Source of the DNA: Pelagovum sp. HNIBRBA483
GTDB lineage: Bacteria; Pseudomonadota; Alphaproteobacteria; Rhodobacterales; Rhodobacteraceae
Assembly (NCBI RefSeq): GCF_040931995.1
Contig: NZ_CP162412.1
Coordinates: 1,054,001-1,118,000 of the forward strand
DNA length: 64,000 nt
Direction: 5' to 3'
Position numbers and translations under genes: made by a program. Positions within the stretch are counted from its first letter, which is position 1. Every line of letters starts with the position of its first letter. The notes below the pieces were generated by a model. That model saw only the letters and a program-made list of their open reading frames with translations. It was not told the origin of the DNA and searched no databases. This document shows, piece after piece, positions 48,078 through 57,693 of this stretch.

Positions 48078-49340
48078 CTAGAGCGCCCGCCAGCCGATAT
48101 CCCGACGGCAGAAGCCCTCGGGCCAGTCAATCGCATCGACCATCGCATAGGCACGGTCGCGGGCCTCTTGCAGGCTGGCGCCGCGCGCGGTGACGTTGAG
48201 GACGCGGCCGCCGGTTGCGGTGATCTTGCCATCAACTTCGGTGGTGCCTGCGTGGAATGCCATGTTGGAGGAATCTTCGGGTAGGATGTTCAGGCCTTTG
48301 ATTTCGCTGCCTTTCTGATAGCTGCCCGGGTAGCCGTTTGCGGCGAGGACGACGGTGATTGCGTGATCGTCGGCCCATTTGACCGCGACGTCAGCAAGGC
48401 GGCCTTCGGCACAGGCCTGGATCAGATCGAAGGCCTGACCGCCAAGCCGCATCATCAAAACCTGACATTCAGGATCGCCAAAGCGAACGTTATATTCCAC
48501 AAGGCGCGGCTGGCCGTCCTTGATCATCAGGCCCGCGTAGAGGACGCCTTGGTAGGGCATGCCCTGACGGGCCATTTCCGCCATCGTCGGACGGATGATT
48601 TCATCGAGCGCTTTTTGGGCGATTTCGTCGGTCAGGACCGGCGCGGGAGAGTAGGCGCCCATGCCGCCGGTATTGGGGCCGGTATCGCCATCGCCGACGC
48701 GCTTGTGATCTTGAGCTGTGCCGATGGGCAGAACAGTTTCACCATCGACGAGTACGAAGAACGAGGCTTCCTCGCCGTCCATGAACTCTTCAATGACCAC
48801 TTCGGCACCGGCGGTGCCAAACTCACCGCCGAACATATCGTCGATGGCATCAAGTGCTTCCGCCTCGGTCATTGCGACGATCACGCCTTTGCCGGCGGCG
48901 AGGCCGTCAGCCTTTACTACAATCGGCGCGCCTTGGGCGCGGATGTAGTCTTTGGCGGGTGCGGGATCGGTGAAACGCTCATAGGCGGCAGTGGGGGCGT
49001 TGGCCGCATCGCAGATCGCTTTTGTGAAAGATTTGGAGGCTTCCAGCCGCGCAGCGGCGGCGGAAGGTCCGAAAACTGAAAGTCCTGCATCGCGCAATCT
49101 GTCGGCAACACCAGCAGCGAGAGGCGCTTCGGGGCCGATGACCACGAAATCAATGGCATTCTCGGCGGCAAAGGTCGCGACCACATCGCCATCGTTGATG
49201 TCAATCGACGCGCATTCGGCGATTTCGGCCATGCCAGCATTGCCGGGCGCGCAGATCAGCCGATCGCATTTGGGGTTTTGCTTGATCGCCCAAGCGAGGC
49301 TGTGTTCGCGCCCGCCGCTGCCCAAAACCAGAATGTTCAT
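48078..49340 (-). CDS. purD: phosphoribosylamine-glycine ligase
   Basis: 420 residues, standard. Second enzyme of de novo purine synthesis. Start MNILVLGSGGREHSLAWAI, ATP-grasp VVKADGLAAGKGVIVA and VLYAGLMIKDGQPRLVEYNVRFGDPECQ are all present. The ATG at 49340 is the family start; the open frame runs 75 codons further upstream into the xseA promoter/start region and is not coding. Divergent from xseA with 69 bases between starts. Confidence 0.96.
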   Translation of the reverse strand: MNILVLGSGGREHSLAWAIKQNPKCDRLICAPGNAGMAEIAECASIDINDGDVVATFAAENAIDFVVIGPEAPLAAGVADRLRDAGLSVFGPSAAAARLEASKSFTKAICDAANAPTAAYERFTDPAPAKDYIRAQGAPIVVKADGLAAGKGVIVAMTEAEALDAIDDMFGGEFGTAGAEVVIEEFMDGEEASFFVLVDGETVLPIGTAQDHKRVGDGDTGPNTGGMGAYSPAPVLTDEIAQKALDEIIRPTMAEMARQGMPYQGVLYAGLMIKDGQPRLVEYNVRFGDPECQVLMMRLGGQAFDLIQACAEGRLADVAVKWADDHAITVVLAANGYPGSYQKGSEIKGLNILPEDSSNMAFHAGTTEVDGKITATGGRVLNVTARGASLQEARDRAYAMVDAIDWPEGFCRRDIGWRAL

Positions 49341-49409
49341 TGCGTCCCCCGCTTGGCCTTTGATTGCGGGCGTTCTAAGGTCGGGGGAAGGTAAGAGCAA
49401 GAGCGACAG

Positions 49410-50972
49410 ATGGACCTGTTTGAAGACGAGGCGGCGAGCGGCAACACACCCGAGTTCAGCGTGGCGGAAATTTCTGGCGCGGTGAAGCGGACGATCGAGG
49501 GTGAGTTTGGCCATGTGCGGGTGCGCGGCGAGGTGGGCCGCGTGGTCATCGCGCGCACGGGGCATATGTATTTTGACCTGAAAGACGATCGCGCGACGCT
49601 GGCGTGCGTAAGCTGGAAGGGGCAGGTTTCAAAGCTGACCCATCGCCCCGAGGAGGGGATGGAGGTCATCGCGACGGGCAAGATGACGACCTTTGGCCCG
49701 CAATCGAAATACCAGCTGAATGTCGAAGATGTCGCCCCTGCGGGGGCGGGCGCGCTGATGGCGATGCTGGAAAAGCGCAAGGCGATGTTGCAGGCGGAGG
49801 GGCTTTTTGCGCCGGAGCGCAAGGCGGCGCTGCCGTTTCTGCCGGAGGTGATTGGCGTTGTGACCTCGCCCACGGGGGCGGTAATCCGCGATATTTTGCA
49901 CCGCTTGCGGGATCGCTTCCCGAGGAAGGTTCTTGTCTGGCCGGTGGCGGTGCAGGGCAATGCCTGTGCGCCGGATGTGGCGGCGGCGATTGAGGGGTTC
50001 AACCGGATGACGCCGGGCGGTGCGCTGCCACGGCCCGATCTGTTGATCGTGGCGCGGGGTGGCGGCAGCATCGAGGATCTGTGGGGCTTCAACGAGGAGA
50101 TCGTGGCGCGGGCGGCGGCGGCGAGTGAGATACCGCTGATCTCGGCTGTGGGGCATGAGACGGATACGACGCTGATCGATTATGTGTCCGATTACCGCGC
50201 GCCAACGCCGACGGCGGCGGCAGAGCGGGCGGTGCCTGTGCGATTGGAGCTGATGGCATGGGTCGAGAGCCAAGGCGGGCGCTTGGGGCAAGCAATGCAA
50301 CAGGCGCTGCGCCTGCGGGAGCAGCGCTTGCGGGATATTGCGCGGGCCTTGCCGAAGGGCGATGCGATTCTCGCGCCCTACCGGCAAGCCTTTGATGTGA
50401 ATGCGGAAAAACTGCCGGTTGCCTTGCGGACAGCCACGGCGCGGAAGGCGCTGCGGTTGAGCGAGGCAAGCGGCAGCCTGCGGCCTTCGGTACTGCAATC
50501 GCGGACGCGGCAGGCGGCACGGGAGCTGGCGCAACCGGCAGCAAGGCTCGATCCGGCTTTGGCGCGCTATGCCAAGGATCAACGGCGGGCGCTGGAGGCG
50601 TTGGTGGCACGGATGCGGCCCGACACGCTGGCGCGCGAGACGCGGCGAGAGCGGGAGCGTTTGGCGCGGGTGTCACGGCAGTTCGCGGATGCCGCGCGGC
50701 GCTTGGAGGACACACGGCGGGCGCGGGTGGAGGCGCTTGACCGCCTACGGGAGACGCTCGGCTATAAAGAAACGCTCAAGCGCGGTTATGCGGTGGTGCG
50801 CGGTGATGGCGCGTTGGTCACAGGGACCAAGGCTGCGCGGGCAGCGGGCGAGTTGGAGCTGGAATTTGCCGATGGCAAGCTCGTTATCGGCAGCGGCGGG
50901 GGTGGCGGCGGGGGCAGTAAGCCGAAGAAGCCCGCGCCAAAAGCCCCACCGGAGCAAGGGACTCTTCTATAA
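49410..50972 (+). CDS. xseA: exodeoxyribonuclease VII large subunit
   Basis: 520 residues. N-terminal OB fold (FSVAEISGAVKRTIEGEFGHVRVRGEV), catalytic domain with VTSPTGAVIRDI and VARGGGSIEDLWGFNEE, a long coiled-coil-rich region and a C-terminal Gly-rich tail (a run of seven Gly near residue 497). Degrades single-stranded DNA with XseB, which is not in the window. Stops 2 bases before the convergent small secreted-protein gene. Confidence 0.95.
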   Translation: MDLFEDEAASGNTPEFSVAEISGAVKRTIEGEFGHVRVRGEVGRVVIARTGHMYFDLKDDRATLACVSWKGQVSKLTHRPEEGMEVIATGKMTTFGPQSKYQLNVEDVAPAGAGALMAMLEKRKAMLQAEGLFAPERKAALPFLPEVIGVVTSPTGAVIRDILHRLRDRFPRKVLVWPVAVQGNACAPDVAAAIEGFNRMTPGGALPRPDLLIVARGGGSIEDLWGFNEEIVARAAAASEIPLISAVGHETDTTLIDYVSDYRAPTPTAAAERAVPVRLELMAWVESQGGRLGQAMQQALRLREQRLRDIARALPKGDAILAPYRQAFDVNAEKLPVALRTATARKALRLSEASGSLRPSVLQSRTRQAARELAQPAARLDPALARYAKDQRRALEALVARMRPDTLARETRRERERLARVSRQFADAARRLEDTRRARVEALDRLRETLGYKETLKRGYAVVRGDGALVTGTKAARAAGELELEFADGKLVIGSGGGGGGGSKPKKPAPKAPPEQGTLL

Positions 50973-50974
50973 CA

Positions 50975-51373
50975 TCAGGAGCCGAAGCCGGGGCAGGTTT
51001 GGCCGGGGTGGTCGGATACCTCGTAAAGTTCGGTGCTTGGGCTGCCGGAGTAGCGCGCGCGGAGGCGGTCGTTTTTAAGGAAGAACTTCCAGCATTGGGG
51101 CGTGTCATCGGGCGGGTAGATGAAGCAGATCTCGCCCGTGGCAGAAGCGTACCAGTGGCCCGAACGGCAGGCTTCGCCCTCGAATGACCAGATCACACGG
51201 CGGTCGCGGAAGTAGGTTTCGGTGCCGTAGATCGTTTCGCCGGCGCGGGCGTAGCCGAGGGTGCGGCCGAGGGTGAGGGCCGCGAAAGCATCTGGACTTA
51301 GCGGCTTTTCGGCGGCGCTGAGCGTGCTGGCCCAGAGGAGCGCCGCTAGGAGGGCAAGCGGTTTACGCTGCAT
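50975..51373 (-). CDS. small secreted protein with four cysteines
   Basis: 132 residues. Signal peptide MQRKPLALLAALLWASTLSA (cleavage before AEKPL). The mature part has four cysteines (EACRSG, EICFIY, PQCWKF, QTCPGF) likely forming two disulfides, and aromatic-rich strands such as ETYFRDRRVIWSFEG. No domain recognised. Overlaps the end of the AlkB-type gene by 11 bases on the same strand, so it is probably co-expressed. Confidence 0.75.
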   Translation of the reverse strand: MQRKPLALLAALLWASTLSAAEKPLSPDAFAALTLGRTLGYARAGETIYGTETYFRDRRVIWSFEGEACRSGHWYASATGEICFIYPPDDTPQCWKFFLKNDRLRARYSGSPSTELYEVSDHPGQTCPGFGS

Positions 51374-52415
51374 TGCTTTGTTGCCATTTTGCCAATCTTG
51401 GGTCCATCACCCGCCGCCACAAGCGTGGATAGAGGGCGACGCAGGCCATCACAGGCAGTGACCGCGGAAGCATTGGCACATCGGGAGCGAGGGTCAGTGC
51501 CGGGTAGGGGCGCGAGGGATGGGCGTGATGATCGGAGTGGCGGGGCGCGTTGAGCATCAATCCTGAAGAATACCAGTGCGGGCTGTTCCAGCTATGTGCG
51601 GGGGCGATGGGCACGGGTTTGCCATTGTCGCCGGTGGCGCGGCGCAGGCCGTAGTGTTGAACGTAATCCGACATCAGGAGCTGCATTTGTGCGAAGGCAC
51701 AGAGCAGCAGATATGCCAGAACGCCCCATGCGCCGCCGATCGCCACGGCAAGGAACAGCATCAGCGCAGCACCTGCCCAGTAGCGGAGATAGGGGTGGGC
51801 GAGTTGGCTTTTGCCCGTGTTTTGGAGGCGGTCGCGTTCGGCTTGCCAACCGGCGCGGTAAGAGCCGACCCACGCGCGGCGCAGAAAGCGGTAGAGGCTT
51901 TCGCCACGGCGGGCGCTGTTGGGGTCGGCATCCGTCCCCACAAAGCGGTGATGGACAAGCGGATGCGCCGAGGCGTGATGACCGAAGAGCAGCGAGACAT
52001 AGACCCAGACGCCGAGGCTACGCAGGGAGCGATCGGTGCGGTGGATCAATTCGTGTGCATTGGAATTACTTACTTGCCCGTAGACCAGACCTGCCGCCGC
52101 GAACAGCGCCAGCTTGGCGGGAAGGGAGAGCGCATCGCCTGCGAGCGCGGCGACGGTGGCCGCAAGCGAGACGAGATGGGCCATAGCCAAGAAGGCCGAG
52201 AGCACATCCGCTGCGGTCTGGGAGGCGTCGGGATTGGCGGCTGCGGAGCGGCGGGAAACCCATTCATCAAGGAGCGCTGTGAGTGCCGTCATATAGGCGA
52301 GCGCGGCAAGCACCCAGAGCCCACCTGCGAGCGCACCCGCGATGAGCAAGGCGTAGGCTGTGAGAGTGGCGATAGCGAAAAGGCGCATTGGGTTTCCGGT
52401 GATGTATGCGCGCAT
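51363..52415 (-). CDS. alkB: AlkB-type membrane di-iron monooxygenase
   Basis: 350 residues, several helices. The histidine boxes of alkane 1-monooxygenases are present: NAHELIHRTD, GHHASAHPLVHHRF, and the late LNAPRHSDHHAHPSRPY, plus the DYVQHYGLRR (HYG) motif. Hydroxylates medium-chain alkanes or related hydrocarbons with rubredoxin; no rubredoxin gene is in the window. The signature order favours AlkB over a plain fatty-acid desaturase. Start at 52415 is nominal; an internal ATG at 52388 is possible. Confidence 0.83.
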   Translation of the reverse strand: MRAYITGNPMRLFAIATLTAYALLIAGALAGGLWVLAALAYMTALTALLDEWVSRRSAAANPDASQTAADVLSAFLAMAHLVSLAATVAALAGDALSLPAKLALFAAAGLVYGQVSNSNAHELIHRTDRSLRSLGVWVYVSLLFGHHASAHPLVHHRFVGTDADPNSARRGESLYRFLRRAWVGSYRAGWQAERDRLQNTGKSQLAHPYLRYWAGAALMLFLAVAIGGAWGVLAYLLLCAFAQMQLLMSDYVQHYGLRRATGDNGKPVPIAPAHSWNSPHWYSSGLMLNAPRHSDHHAHPSRPYPALTLAPDVPMLPRSLPVMACVALYPRLWRRVMDPRLAKWQQSNAA

Positions 52416-52511
52416 GATAACCGCCGTGCGCGTCGGGTCCAGTGGGGAGGCCTTCCCAATTCGGTTCTTTGCGATTAGGTGGGAAGAAGAATTCCTAAAA
52501 GGCCTGCCGCG

Positions 52512-53966
<1,455 letters not shown>

Positions 53967-53970
53967 GCCA

Positions 53971-54873
53971 ATGGGAGAATGGCTAGTCTCGATCGCCGGT
54001 ACACCAGAAGGGGCGCGGCTGGCGACGCTGTTGGCGCTGATGTCTGCGGTGGCGCATGCGAGCTTTGGCGCGCTGCAAAAGGGCAAGCATGATCCGTGGA
54101 TGAGCCGTGGGGCGATTGACCTGTGGTTGGCGATCCTGTCGGCGCCGGTTGCGCTGTTTCTGGTGCCGTGGCCGACGGGCCAGACGATGGTGATCCTGCT
54201 CGGTGCGTTGGTGATCCATTTTGCCTACAAGCTGTCGATGGCGTTGGCCTATGAAAAGGCGGCTTACACGGTGGTTTATCCGGTGGTGCGGGGATCGGGG
54301 CCGCTGTTCACCGTGATGGCGGCGAGCATCATCTTCCATGAGTTTTTCACGCCTGTGCAGTGGGCAGGGGTGGCATGCCTATCGGGGGGCATCTTGTTGC
54401 TGGCCTTGCGCAACCTTTCGGAAGAGAAGATCGACCCTGCCGCGCTAAAAATCGGGATGTTGTGGGCGGTGATCGGGGGGCTGACGGTTGCGGTTTACAC
54501 CACCTATGATGCATGGGGCATCCGGCAGTCGCTGAACCCGTTTACCTTTCTGGCATGGTTCTTTTTTATCACCGCGCTAGACTTTCCGGTGCTGGCCTAC
54601 ATGCGGTACCGGCGGATGCCGGAAAAGCCTGCATTGGGGGCGCTTATGCTGCGCGGGGTTGCTGGGGCGGTGATCGCGTGGTTCAGTTTTGGCGGCGTGA
54701 TGTTGGCGACGCGGTTGGGCAAGGTGGGCGAGGCGGCAGTGCTGCGGGAAACCTCGACCGTTTTTGCGGCCTTGATCGGCTGGTTCATTCTGGGCGAGAA
54801 GGTAGGCCCGCGCCGCTTGGTGCTGATGACAATGATCGCGGCGGGGGCCGTGCTGGTAGAAATGGGTGGATAA
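53971..54873 (+). CDS. EamA-family transporter
   Basis: 300 residues, about ten helices, two EamA repeats (KLSMALAYEKAAYTVVYPVV in the first; FSFGGVMLATRLGKVGEAAVLRETS in the second). Sits between ftsY and ispZ, starting 4 bases after ftsY and ending in an overlap (TAATG) with ispZ, an order frequent in Rhodobacterales. Substrate unknown. Confidence 0.88.
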   Translation: MGEWLVSIAGTPEGARLATLLALMSAVAHASFGALQKGKHDPWMSRGAIDLWLAILSAPVALFLVPWPTGQTMVILLGALVIHFAYKLSMALAYEKAAYTVVYPVVRGSGPLFTVMAASIIFHEFFTPVQWAGVACLSGGILLLALRNLSEEKIDPAALKIGMLWAVIGGLTVAVYTTYDAWGIRQSLNPFTFLAWFFFITALDFPVLAYMRYRRMPEKPALGALMLRGVAGAVIAWFSFGGVMLATRLGKVGEAAVLRETSTVFAALIGWFILGEKVGPRRLVLMTMIAAGAVLVEMGG

Positions 54874-55478
54874 TGGCCGAACGTAAGATCAATCCCCTGC
54901 TGAAGCAGGTGCTGGAGCTGGGACCAACGCTGGCGTTTTTCTTCATCTATTTGCGCATCCGCGATGATGTGTTCACCTTTGGCGGAACGGAATATTCAGG
55001 CTTTATCGTTGCGACGCTGATCTTTGTGCCGATCCTGCTGGTGGCGATGGCGATCCTGTGGGCGCTGACGCGGAAGATGAGCCGGATGCAGGTATTTACT
55101 GCCTTTATGGTCGTGTTTTTCGGCGGGTTGACGGCGTGGTTCAACAATGAAGCCTTCTTCAAGATGAAGACGACCATTGTTTATGGGGTTTTTGCCGCGA
55201 TCCTCGGCTTTGGGCTGCTGAGGGGCACGAGCTATCTCGAATGGATCATGGGTGAGTTGCTGCCGATGCAACGTGAGGGGTGGATGATCCTGACGCGGCG
55301 GCTGACGGCGATGTTCACGGCGCTGGCGGTGGCGAATGAGATCATCTGGCGGACGCAGAGTACTGATCTGTGGGTGAAGCTGGAAACGTTCGCCTTCCCC
55401 GCGGTGATGTTCTTGTTCCTGTGGGGGCAGATCATGGTGCTGCAAAAGTACCTGATCGAACTGCCGGAAAAGGAATAA
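54873..55478 (+). CDS. ispZ: inner-membrane-spanning protein YciB / septation protein IspZ
   Basis: 201 residues, about five to six helices (LGPTLAFFFIYL, GFIVATLIFVPILLVAMAI, WFNNEAFFKMKTTIVYG). The NEAFFKMKTTIVYG segment is diagnostic of YciB/IspZ, implicated in envelope and septum formation. ATG at 54873 overlaps the TAA of the permease gene; the frame is open 120 codons further but antisense-like. Ends before a hairpin shared with the convergent GST gene. Confidence 0.9.
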   Translation: MAERKINPLLKQVLELGPTLAFFFIYLRIRDDVFTFGGTEYSGFIVATLIFVPILLVAMAILWALTRKMSRMQVFTAFMVVFFGGLTAWFNNEAFFKMKTTIVYGVFAAILGFGLLRGTSYLEWIMGELLPMQREGWMILTRRLTAMFTALAVANEIIWRTQSTDLWVKLETFAFPAVMFLFLWGQIMVLQKYLIELPEKE

Positions 55479-55480
55479 CC

Positions 55481-55496
55481 GCCGCTGGTTAGCGGC
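55481..55496. terminator. possible bidirectional terminator between ispZ and GST gene
   Basis: GCCGCT, loop GGTT, AGCGGC: perfect 6-bp stem 3 bases after the ispZ stop. The right arm overlaps the GST stop codon. No U tract. Confidence 0.4.
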
Positions 55497-56199
55497 TGGC
55501 ACCGAAAAGGGCATCGCGCATGGTGTGCGGATCGAACGGTGTGCCATCGCGAAGCTCGGCATGGAGAGCGCGGCCGCGCTGGACGGCGGGGCGCTGGGCC
55601 ATCGTATTGAGCCAGCGGGCGAAATGGGGTTTATCCTCAAGCGTTTGGCGCTGGCCCTCCCAGAGCGAGGACCATCCCCAAGCGGCCATATCCGCGATGG
55701 AGTAGAAATCACCGGCGAGGAATTCATATTCCGCCAGCCGCTTGTCCATCATTCCGTAAAGGCGCGCGGTTTCGTTGACGTAGCGGTCCTGGGCATAGGT
55801 GTTGATCACCGGCGGATCGAAGAAGGGCGCGTATTTCACGAAGTGATGCACCTGGCCGGCCATCGGGCCGACGGAGGCAACCTGCCAGTGGAGCCATTGA
55901 TCGACCTCGATCCGCGCGCGTTCGGTTGTGCCGTAGAAGAGGCCGGTTTTGCGGGCGAGGTATTGCAAGATCGCGCCGCTCTCAAAGATTGTGATCGGTG
56001 CGCCGTCGGGGCCATCAGGATCGGTGATGGCGGGCATTTTGCCGTGTGGGTTGATGGCGTGGAACTCTGGCTTGTGTTGATCGCCCGCGTTGATGTTGAT
56101 CAGCGTCACTTCGTAGGGCAGCGCCATTTCCTCTAGCGCGACGGAGATTTTCCAGCCGTTTGGCGTGGGCCAGAAGTAAAATTGAATCGGTTGTGTCAT
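55489..56199 (-). CDS. glutathione S-transferase family protein (YfcG/YghU type)
   Basis: 236 residues. Thioredoxin-like N-domain (IQFYFWPTPNGWKISVALEEMALPYE, then INPHGKMPAI and TIFESGAILQYLARK, the GSH-binding ESxAI) and an all-helical C-domain (LAGDFYSIADMAAWGW). The TPNGWK start is characteristic of YfcG/YghU-like disulfide reductases. ATG at 56199; an upstream in-frame start overlaps the riboswitch promoter region of the divergent metZ and is rejected. Confidence 0.88.
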   Translation of the reverse strand: MTQPIQFYFWPTPNGWKISVALEEMALPYEVTLININAGDQHKPEFHAINPHGKMPAITDPDGPDGAPITIFESGAILQYLARKTGLFYGTTERARIEVDQWLHWQVASVGPMAGQVHHFVKYAPFFDPPVINTYAQDRYVNETARLYGMMDKRLAEYEFLAGDFYSIADMAAWGWSSLWEGQRQTLEDKPHFARWLNTMAQRPAVQRGRALHAELRDGTPFDPHTMRDALFGASR

Positions 56200-56255
56200 T
56201 GTGCCTCTTCCCTGTGCAAGACGTAACCTGCACGCACCGAGATACAAGGGATACG

Positions 56256-56284
56256 TTGACCTTTTCGCGGGGTGGGCGTAAGAG
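56256..56284 (+). promoter_or_regulatory. promoter for the SAM-II riboswitch/metZ transcript
   Basis: TTGACC (56256-56261), 17-base spacer, TAAGAG (56279-56284). The predicted transcription start would fall near 56291, exactly at the first paired base of the aptamer, which supports the call. Confidence 0.6.
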
Positions 56285-56288
56285 ATTT

Positions 56289-56342
56289 TTGTGGCGATTT
56301 GTTACCGGATTGCGGGCCACGTTAAATATGCCGCTAAAGAGG
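56289..56342 (+). ncRNA. SAM-II riboswitch
   Basis: GTGGC (56291-56295) pairs with GCCAC (56316-56320) as P1. The conserved GATTTGTTACCGGATTGC loop and the 3' GTTAAATATGCCGCTAAA segment match SAM-II; GCGG (56312-56315) can pair with CCGC (56331-56334) as the pseudoknot. SAM-II aptamers are known before metA/metZ in alphaproteobacteria. An intrinsic terminator follows at once, then metZ. Confidence 0.92.
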
Positions 56343-56357
56343 TCGACGGGTTTGTCA

Positions 56358-56389
56358 CCCCGATACCTTTTCCGGTGTCGGGGTTTTTT
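56358..56389 (+). terminator. intrinsic terminator of the metZ leader
   Basis: CCCCGATACC (56358-56367), 6-base loop, GGTGTCGGGG (56374-56383; one G-U pair), then TTTTTT (56384-56389). It ends 20 bases before the metZ start, between aptamer and gene, so it is the likely expression platform: SAM bound, transcription stops. Confidence 0.9.
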
Positions 56390-56409
56390 CGTGCCGAGAG
56401 GGGCAAACG

Positions 56410-57585
56410 ATGGACGATTGGAGCAAACGGACGAAGGCAGTGCACGGCGGCGTGCGGCGGAGCCAGTATAACGAGGTCAGCGAAGCGATCTTCATGACGC
56501 AGGGCTTTGTGTACGACAGTGCGGAACAGGCGGAGGCGCGGTTCCAGCAGCTTGGCGATGACGAGTTCATCTATGCCCGCTATGGCAACCCGACTGTGCG
56601 TATGTTCGAGGATCGGATCGCTGCCTTTGAGGGGGCAGAGGATGCCTTTGCCACCGCCAGCGGTATGGCGGCGGTAAACGGGGCGCTGGTGTCGATGCTG
56701 AAGGCGGGCGATCACGTCGTCTCGGCGCGGGCGCTGTTTGGCTCTTGTCTCTACATCCTTGAAGAGGTGCTGACCCGTTACGGGGTGGAAGTGAGCTTCG
56801 TCGATGGGACCGATCTGGCGCAGTGGGAAGCGGCAATCCGGCCTGATACGAAGGCTGTGTTCTTCGAGAGTATTTCTAACCCGACGCTGGAAGTGATTGA
56901 TATTGCGGCTGTTTCGAAGCTGGCCCATGCGGTGGGCGCGACAGTTGTGGTGGACAATGTGTTTTCAACGCCGGTGTATTCGAATGCCATCGCGCTGGGC
57001 GCGGATGTCGTCGTGTATTCGGCAACGAAGCATATTGACGGGCAAGGCCGCGCGTTGGGCGGAGTCGTTCTCGGCGCGAAGGACTATGTTCGCGGTGTTC
57101 TGGAGCCGTATCTGAAGCATACCGGCGGTGCGCTTTCGCCGTTTTCGGCATGGCTGATGCTTAAGGGCATGGAAACGCTTGAATTGCGGGTGCGAGCGCA
57201 GACCGAGAGCGCGCAGATGCTGGCCGAGGCGCTGGAAGGGCATAACGCATTGAGCCGCGTTCTGTATCCCGGTCTTAGGAGCCATCCGCAGCACGCGCTG
57301 TGCCACGCGCAGATGGGCGCTGGCGGCACGGTACTGGCGCTGGATCTCGGCTCGCAAGAGCGGGCGTTCAAGTTCCTTAATGCGCTGAAGATTGTGGTGA
57401 TCTCGAACAATCTGGGTGACGCGAAATCCATTGCGACTCACCCTGCTACCACAACCCACCAGAGGCTGGCGGATGATCAGAAGGCGGCGCTGGGCATTAC
57501 GCCTGGACTGGTGCGACTCAGCGTTGGGTTGGAAGGCGGAAACGATTTGCTACGCGACGTAGAAAATGCGTTACTGGCGCTGTAA
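56410..57585 (+). CDS. metZ: O-succinylhomoserine sulfhydrylase
   Basis: 391 residues, Cys/Met metabolism PLP enzyme. Direct sulfhydrylation of O-succinylhomoserine to homocysteine. PLP-lysine in VVYSATKHIDGQGRALGG, FATASGMAAVNGAL, and SNPTLEVIDIAAVS; the ending LVRLSVGLEGGNDLL fits the family. Regulated by the SAM-II riboswitch and terminator directly upstream, supporting a role in methionine synthesis over gamma-lyase activity. Confidence 0.93.
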   Translation: MDDWSKRTKAVHGGVRRSQYNEVSEAIFMTQGFVYDSAEQAEARFQQLGDDEFIYARYGNPTVRMFEDRIAAFEGAEDAFATASGMAAVNGALVSMLKAGDHVVSARALFGSCLYILEEVLTRYGVEVSFVDGTDLAQWEAAIRPDTKAVFFESISNPTLEVIDIAAVSKLAHAVGATVVVDNVFSTPVYSNAIALGADVVVYSATKHIDGQGRALGGVVLGAKDYVRGVLEPYLKHTGGALSPFSAWLMLKGMETLELRVRAQTESAQMLAEALEGHNALSRVLYPGLRSHPQHALCHAQMGAGGTVLALDLGSQERAFKFLNALKIVVISNNLGDAKSIATHPATTTHQRLADDQKAALGITPGLVRLSVGLEGGNDLLRDVENALLAL

Positions 57586-57617
57586 TTGTGATCCTTATGT
57601 CGGAAGTTAGCGTAGTA

Positions 57618-57644
57618 TTAACGATTTTGTTTGAACATCGTTAA
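57618..57644. promoter_or_regulatory. inverted repeat upstream of folE2 (possible operator)
   Basis: TTAACGAT (57618-57625) and ATCGTTAA (57637-57644), perfect 8-bp arms with an 11-base gap; it ends 49 bases before the folE2 ATG. FolE2 is often Zn-regulated (Zur), so a metal-repressor site is conceivable, but the sequence is not a known Zur box. Confidence 0.45.
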
Positions 57645-57693
57645 CCAATGCCCATCTAAAAAGCAGGCGGGCGTCACCGTTGAGGATCACGAT

